Position numbers and translations under genes: made by a program. A stretch of 64,000 nucleotides of DNA from SAR86 cluster bacterium (GTDB lineage Bacteria; Pseudomonadota; Gammaproteobacteria; Magnimaribacterales; Magnimaribacteraceae): contig JADHSF010000004.1 of assembly GCA_016777005.1 (NCBI GenBank), forward strand, positions 1 through 64,000. Reading direction: 5' to 3'. Numbering within the stretch: the first letter of the stretch is position 1; every line of letters begins with the position of its first letter. This document shows positions 58,493-64,000 of this stretch, in pieces. A model generated the notes under the pieces. It was not told the DNA's origin and searched no databases. It was given only the letters and a program-made list of their open reading frames with translations.

Positions 58493-60545
58493 GTTTCAAG
58501 TACTTCTATCAAATCTATACAAGAATATCACAAAGTTCTTGTTTGTTTATGCGGTAATACTTTCTTCTCAGGGTATTCATGCTGATTCTCAATTTCAGGC
58601 AAGCAACTCTAAGATTTCACTTGTAACCGAATCCTTAACTCTGACAGAAAATGATGAGCTGTTGGTAGGAATAAAATTTGAACTTGAAGAAGGTTGGCAT
58701 ACTTATTGGGAAAATCCTGGGGATGCAGGTGAAGGTGCATCAGTTAACTGGAGTCTTTCAAATGGTTTTGAAGCTTCTGAGATCCTCTGGCCAGGGCCAC
58801 ACAGGATTCCAGTCGAACCATTAATGACTTTTGGTTATAACGATGAAGTTATTTTATTGACTAAAATTTCTTCTTTAAAAAATGCTTCTTTTCCTCTCAA
58901 TATAAGAGCTAAGGTGGGCTGGTATACCTGCAAGGATATATGTATTCCTCAAGAAGGTGAGGTAAGTCTTGAAATCAATAAAGGTGAGATTTTACTCACC
59001 GAAGAAAGTGCAGAGATTGATGAATATCTCAGCACAGTACCGGTAGACTTTGAACAACTCTATCGCATAGAAAGACTAGATGATAAATTCTTTCTCCAAA
59101 CAGATATTGGTGAGGGAGATCATTACCAAGATGTCTATTTCTTTCCAAAAGCCTATGGTTTAACTGCCTATAGTGATGATCAAAAATATGAAAAAAATCT
59201 TAATAGCTTCATTCTAGAGATCAATGCCTCGAAAGTTCAGCTTAATTTTGATGCTTTTGAAGGCGTTATTGAGGCTACAAATAGCGAAGAGACCTCCTAT
59301 TTTAATATCTCCTACCCTCTGGAAGTTGAGAAAGCAGAAAACAACCAAAGCATAATCTTACTCTTACTTTTTGCATTTATAGGTGGGCTGATACTCAACA
59401 TAATGCCTTGCGTCTTTCCAATCCTAAGCATAAAGATATTAAGATTTATGGACCATAGTGAGAACTCTTCAACGAAGACATATAAGTTCGGTTTGTATTA
59501 TTCTTTTGGAGTCATTCTTAGTTTTCTTGTCATTGCTCTAGTATTACTTTTGTTGAAATCTAGTGGTGAATCAATAGGTTGGGGATTTCAGCTGCAATAT
59601 CCAATAGTTATTTCGGTTTTATTCTATTTATTCATTGCCTTAGGGTTTATGTTTATGAGCAATCTTGTTTTTGGTGGTCAGTTAGGTCAATTAAGTTCAG
59701 TTGCTAGAGTCAATAATGAATCTCTAGAGTCTTTCTTGACCGGAATACTTGCAGTTGTAGTTGCATCTCCTTGTACAGCCCCTTTTATGGGCTCTGCCAT
59801 TGGATTTGCGCTATTGCAGCCTGGTCTCAACTCAATCTTTATCTTTTTAAGTTTAGGGATAGGTTTTGCACTTCCCTACTTTATTCTAAGTGTTAAGCCT
59901 TCCCTTTTAGCCTTCCTACCTAAGCCAGGTGCGTGGATGGAGACATTTAAGCAGTTCATGGCATTCCCTATGTGGGGTTCTGCTCTGTGGTTATTATGGG
60001 TGCTGAGTGGACAGGTAGATAGTGATACCGTGGTGATGGTTTTAATTGGAGGATTGTTTATTAGCCTTTCTCTCTGGCTTTTGGAGAAAAATACCTCTGA
60101 AATAAAGTGGGTAAAATGGTTAGTAAGATTAGTTGCCCTAAGTTTCGTCCTATTTTCAGTTTTGATAATCCCTACCTCTTATAGTGAAAAAGACACCCAA
60201 TCCCAAGAAGGGTTGGTCTATAACGAAGTCTTGTTAGAGCAATATAGGAACTCGCAAGAAATTATTTTTTTAAACTTTACTGCAGATTGGTGTATTACAT
60301 GCAAAGTAAACGAAAGAGTAGCTTTAAAAACTAAAAACGTAAAAGATATTATCAAGCAAAAAAATATCAAATATTTGGAAGCAGATTGGACAAGAAAAGA
60401 TGGTGACATAGCGCAAAAATTAGAAGAGTTTGGAAGAACAGGAGTGCCACTTTATTTACTTTATCCTTCTCAAGGAGAGCCGATAATCTTGCCAGAAATA
60501 CTTACTGAAGATAGGCTAGTAAGATACCTCACAGAAATAAATTAA
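58491..60545 (+). CDS. DsbD/ScsB-like thiol:disulfide interchange protein
   Basis: N-terminal sensing domain, GGLILNIMPCVFPILSIK, VVASPCTAPFMG, C-terminal LNFTADWCITCKVNER; start at 58491. Confidence 0.9.
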   Translation: MFQVLLSNLYKNITKFLFVYAVILSSQGIHADSQFQASNSKISLVTESLTLTENDELLVGIKFELEEGWHTYWENPGDAGEGASVNWSLSNGFEASEILWPGPHRIPVEPLMTFGYNDEVILLTKISSLKNASFPLNIRAKVGWYTCKDICIPQEGEVSLEINKGEILLTEESAEIDEYLSTVPVDFEQLYRIERLDDKFFLQTDIGEGDHYQDVYFFPKAYGLTAYSDDQKYEKNLNSFILEINASKVQLNFDAFEGVIEATNSEETSYFNISYPLEVEKAENNQSIILLLLFAFIGGLILNIMPCVFPILSIKILRFMDHSENSSTKTYKFGLYYSFGVILSFLVIALVLLLLKSSGESIGWGFQLQYPIVISVLFYLFIALGFMFMSNLVFGGQLGQLSSVARVNNESLESFLTGILAVVVASPCTAPFMGSAIGFALLQPGLNSIFIFLSLGIGFALPYFILSVKPSLLAFLPKPGAWMETFKQFMAFPMWGSALWLLWVLSGQVDSDTVVMVLIGGLFISLSLWLLEKNTSEIKWVKWLVRLVALSFVLFSVLIIPTSYSEKDTQSQEGLVYNEVLLEQYRNSQEIIFLNFTADWCITCKVNERVALKTKNVKDIIKQKNIKYLEADWTRKDGDIAQKLEEFGRTGVPLYLLYPSQGEPIILPEILTEDRLVRYLTEIN

Positions 60546-61159
60546 TGAAAAAAAATCCATTTATAAACCTTTTAATCTTCTTATTTTTTTCCGAAATGTG
60601 TTTTAGCTATGAAGCTATAGACAATAAGGCGCCTGACTTTACTCTTTCAAATAGTTTTGGTGAAGAAATATCATTGAGTGAATTCATTGGGAAAAAAGTT
60701 ATTATTGAATGGACTAATCATGGTTGCCCTTTTGTAGCTAAACACTATAAAAGCGGCAATATGCAGTCGACACAACAATTTTCAAAAGAGATGGATGTAG
60801 TCTGGCTGAGTATTATTTCTTCTGCACCTGGAACTCAAGGATATGTGACCCCTCTTGAAGCGAATGAATTAACTATGACAAGAAGTGCCTCACCTAGTCA
60901 TGTTCTCTTAGATTCAGATGGCACAGTTGGCAAAATGTACGAGGCAAAAACTACTCCTCATATGTACATTATTGATGAAGGTGGCATATTAAGATATCAG
61001 GGTGCTATTGATGATGCCGGAGGAAGAGGTTTCATGTTTAAAGACCTCTTAAAGGCAAAAAATTATATCAAGAAAGGACTCATAGAGCTTAATAATGGAG
61101 ACGACATAAGTTCGCCAATTACTAAGCCCTATGGATGTTCGGTTAAGTACGCTTCTTAG
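60545..61159 (+). CDS. exported redoxin/AhpC-TSA family protein
   Basis: 204 aa; APDFTLSNSFGEEISLSEFIGKKVIIEWTNHGCPFVAKHY. Confidence 0.88.
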   Translation: MKKNPFINLLIFLFFSEMCFSYEAIDNKAPDFTLSNSFGEEISLSEFIGKKVIIEWTNHGCPFVAKHYKSGNMQSTQQFSKEMDVVWLSIISSAPGTQGYVTPLEANELTMTRSASPSHVLLDSDGTVGKMYEAKTTPHMYIIDEGGILRYQGAIDDAGGRGFMFKDLLKAKNYIKKGLIELNNGDDISSPITKPYGCSVKYAS

Positions 61160-61163
61160 TTTA

Positions 61164-61490
61164 TTACTCTGGTGCTTTAAATACAGAACCCAATTTTTGG
61201 CCTAAGCCCATATCGCCAGAGAATTTAACCTTACCTTGCATAAAAGCGCCCATGGCAGCTTGTTGATCTCCAGAAAAGACTTTTTCCATAGTTTCTTGAC
61301 TGTCAAAAGTAAGAGTTAAACCCGGATCTTCATGGTCTGCTTCTTCAACAGATAGTTCACCATTGCTTATATCAACGTAGAAGTTAGTTAAATCTTCAAT
61401 ATTTATTTGAATGGTTGCCTCCACTCCGCTAGCTCCTTCCGCATTGAATGATGCTTCTAATTGATTCTTTAAGTCTGTAAACGTAGCCAT
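61164..61490 (-). CDS. SCP2 sterol-binding domain protein
   Basis: 108 aa; LTFDSQETMEKVFSGDQQAAMGAFMQGKVKFSGDMGLGQKL. Confidence 0.9.
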   Translation of the reverse strand: MATFTDLKNQLEASFNAEGASGVEATIQINIEDLTNFYVDISNGELSVEEADHEDPGLTLTFDSQETMEKVFSGDQQAAMGAFMQGKVKFSGDMGLGQKLGSVFKAPE

Positions 61491-61583
61491 AATTACTCCA
61501 TATAAATTATTTGAAGTAATCTTCTCAAATTAGTCGCGGTTAAACCACCTTAAGTATGATTTAATTTGGTAAAATTTTTTATT

Positions 61584-62468
61584 ATGGATAGAAAAGACAT
61601 AGATCAAGAATCAAAAAATGATTTTTCCAATCGAGTAAATCAACAAACAGGAAGAACTTCTAGTGATAAAGTCATTACAGCAAAGTTCATGACTGAAGAT
61701 CAAATGAACAGCTGGAATAATGGTGGATACATATTGATACCTGGTTTTGTAGATGAAGGCTTCTGTGATGATATGAATTTAGAAGTGCTGGATATCATTA
61801 AATCACTAGTTCCTGAGGGCAGTGCTTTTAGTCATGCTTATGCTGGTGAAGGCCATATAGCGATAAGAGAAATGAAGCCTAATCCTGATGCCCAAACCGT
61901 TGAAGATGAGATATCAAAACTCTTTAGAATTCATTCAACAGGTATATTCAATACCTTTATTAAAAATGAAAATTTATTAAATATTCTTGAAGATATTATT
62001 GGACCGGATATTGATTGTTTTCTAAGTCAGTTTATCTTTAAAAACCCTGGGGCTTGGGGACAGCCTTGGCATCAGGATTCATCTTATTTTCCATTTGATA
62101 GAGAACCTCAAGTTGCAGCTTGGTTGGCTACCAGTGAGGCTACTTTAGAAAATGGCTGTCTAGTAGTTCTTCCAGGTTCTCATAAAGAATCTCTGCATGA
62201 ACATTTACCTGATGATAGAGAAGGATCAAATTACGGATATACTGAAATTAAAGATCATGATTTTTCTGAAGAGGTACCTATGACTCTTAAAAAAGGAGAC
62301 CTTCTTCTTTTTCACAGCTTCTTGATGCATAAATCTTATGATAATAAATCTAAATCCAAAAGATCTGCTATGGTCTATCATTTTGCCGAAACAGGAACTG
62401 AATTTGGAGAAATAGACAGTCCAACTAATGAATGGATATCTTTAAGAGGAAGAGGTCTAAATGATTAA
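61584..62468 (+). CDS. phytanoyl-CoA dioxygenase (PhyH) family protein
   Basis: GQPWHQDSSYFPFDREPQVAAWLA, NGCLVVLPGSHKESLHEH, GDLLLFHSFLMHKS; ATG 61584 preferred over TTG 61566. Confidence 0.9.
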   Translation: MDRKDIDQESKNDFSNRVNQQTGRTSSDKVITAKFMTEDQMNSWNNGGYILIPGFVDEGFCDDMNLEVLDIIKSLVPEGSAFSHAYAGEGHIAIREMKPNPDAQTVEDEISKLFRIHSTGIFNTFIKNENLLNILEDIIGPDIDCFLSQFIFKNPGAWGQPWHQDSSYFPFDREPQVAAWLATSEATLENGCLVVLPGSHKESLHEHLPDDREGSNYGYTEIKDHDFSEEVPMTLKKGDLLLFHSFLMHKSYDNKSKSKRSAMVYHFAETGTEFGEIDSPTNEWISLRGRGLND

Positions 62469-64000
62469 GTTCTTGAAATTTCTAGGCTTAATACTCAGTC
62501 CCTTCATCTTAGCTCTCCTTTATGTTTTCATTTCGTCTAGTGGATGGTTTGGATCTCTTCCTGAGGATGGTGAATTAGTTTATTCTCCAAGACCGATTAG
62601 CGAAAATCAATTAACCGAAAAACAAATCTTCTTTGGTGATTTGCATGTCCATACAACTTTTTCACAAGATGCTTTTCTATTTAGCCTACCCATGCTTCAA
62701 GGCGAAGGTGTGCATCCTCCTTCAGATGCATGCAATTTTGCACGCTTTTGCTCTTCCTTAGATTTTTTCTCGATCACTGATCATGCTGAGGGGATGACAA
62801 AAGAGATGTGGGAAGATTCTCTTAACTCTATCAGGAATTGTGATGAAATATCCAGTGATGACAATAAAGATTTAGTCGTGTTTGCAGGTTGGGAATGGAC
62901 TCAAATGGGTTCTTCTCCTGAAACTCACTTTGGACACAAGAATGTGATCCTTAGAGATTTATATAATGCTCCTGATGTACCAATCGGCGCCGGTTTAACC
63001 GGGCTAGATCTTCTGATAGAAAATGACCTTACTCCTTTCTTGCCCTTGATAGCTGATTTTCCTCCTGAATCAATTGATTTTGATTTTCTAAAGTTCAGGG
63101 ATGAAAGTTACTCTATTCCATTTTGTGATGAGAATGTCAAAGACGCGTCGGAATGTAAGGAAAGGGCTAATACACCTAGAGAGCTTTTCAATAAAATTGA
63201 CGAACTGGGACTAGATGCCCTTGTCATACCTCATGGAACAACTTGGGGAATACATTCCCCTGCAAACTCAACAATGAGCTCCCAACTGCTTAATGATAAT
63301 CATGATCCTAAAAAACAAAGATTAATGGAAGTGTACTCAGGCCATGGTAATTCGGAAGTTTATAAAAATATACAACATACCAAGAAATTACCTTCTGGGG
63401 AGTTTGAATGCCCTCTGCCTACAGAAGAATTTGAACCTTGTTGCTGGAGAGCCGGAGAAATAGTTAATCAACAGTGTCTTAATGAGACTGGTAAAGAATG
63501 CAATGATAAGGTGGATGATATTAGAAAAGAGTTTGCAAATAATTCATCTGGCCTTTTAAGATTTAGCTTAGTGGAGAATGCTACTCAAGAAGACTGGAAA
63601 CAGTGTGGTCAATTAAAAAACTCTTTCTTACCGGCTTATACTTATCGACCAGCCATGAGCTCTCAAGCAGCCTTAGCATCAGAAGTTGAGATTGAGAATA
63701 CAATTAACTCTTTTAAACTTGGATTAATAGGATCTACAGACAACCATAAGGCTAGAGCTGGTGCAGGGTATAAAGAATTTGCGAGAAAATCGATGGGTGA
63801 TTCCTGGGGAGCTAAAGACAATCTAACCTGGATTCTCCCACCTGAACGTGGCGCTTCATTTTACTCAACCGGTGGTCTAGTTGCTGTTCATGCCGATACA
63901 CTAGAAAGAAATAATATCTATAATTCACTATATGACAGAGAGGTTTACGCCACTTCGGGGGAAAGAATTCTTCTGTGGTTTAATCTAATCTATAACAATC
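62461..64000 (+). CDS. DUF3604 domain-containing protein (3' end outside the window)
   Basis: Open frame from ATG 62461 (MIKFLKFLGLILSPFILALLYVF...FFGDLHVHTTFSQDAF), not listed in the ORF track because no stop is reached in the window. Confidence 0.88.
   Translation, partial: MIKFLKFLGLILSPFILALLYVFISSSGWFGSLPEDGELVYSPRPISENQLTEKQIFFGDLHVHTTFSQDAFLFSLPMLQGEGVHPPSDACNFARFCSSLDFFSITDHAEGMTKEMWEDSLNSIRNCDEISSDDNKDLVVFAGWEWTQMGSSPETHFGHKNVILRDLYNAPDVPIGAGLTGLDLLIENDLTPFLPLIADFPPESIDFDFLKFRDESYSIPFCDENVKDASECKERANTPRELFNKIDELGLDALVIPHGTTWGIHSPANSTMSSQLLNDNHDPKKQRLMEVYSGHGNSEVYKNIQHTKKLPSGEFECPLPTEEFEPCCWRAGEIVNQQCLNETGKECNDKVDDIRKEFANNSSGLLRFSLVENATQEDWKQCGQLKNSFLPAYTYRPAMSSQAALASEVEIENTINSFKLGLIGSTDNHKARAGAGYKEFARKSMGDSWGAKDNLTWILPPERGASFYSTGGLVAVHADTLERNNIYNSLYDREVYATSGERILLWFNLIYNN

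Noticed and set aside
1-64000. Prophage, insertion sequences, integron or defence island
   Set aside because: No transposase, integrase, phage structural, restriction-modification or toxin-antitoxin-like ORF was recognised in the six-frame track.

Overview
This is a low-GC, gene-dense bacterial window. It is probably from a marine gammaproteobacterium, inferred from the purM-purN / DUF2066 / hda and dnaX-recR neighbourhoods and the small intergenic gaps. I see no prophage, IS element or CRISPR array. The housekeeping block (about 38.3-56.9 kb) carries xseA, an M23 peptidase, arsC-like, sppA, hda, pgsA-like, purM, purN, dcd, recR, dnaX, recX, DedA, NUDIX and YqgE genes. The accessory content includes: a Rieske oxygenase, a photolyase-like protein and a CYP153-like P450; a Fur-box-preceded Fe(III) ABC transporter; a four-gene metal module (HMA protein, MerT-like protein, CsoR-like regulator); a periplasmic PQQ/cytochrome c/DUF6152-type cluster; a Baeyer-Villiger monooxygenase next to an acyclic-terpene-utilisation-like cluster (acyl-CoA carboxylase alpha/beta, TetR, AtuA, enoyl-CoA hydratase); and PhyH, SCP2 and DUF3604 genes at the right end. 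The observations I rate highest are: (i) an A9 slippery run in dnaX followed at once by a -1-frame stop, predicting a 370-aa gamma-like product; (ii) an ATACCC-N5-GGGTAT operator overlapping the first start codon of the metal module, whose regulator has the C-x24-H-x3-C spacing of Cu(I)-type CsoR, with the whole module bounded by a 44-bp near-identical repeat of a neighbouring hydrolase tail; (iii) a second Fur-like box in front of an uncharacterised membrane protein; (iv) a tandem small-gene pair with one frameshifted copy; (v) the periplasmic redox cluster of largely unnamed families. All family calls come from reading the translated proteins. No database search was run.
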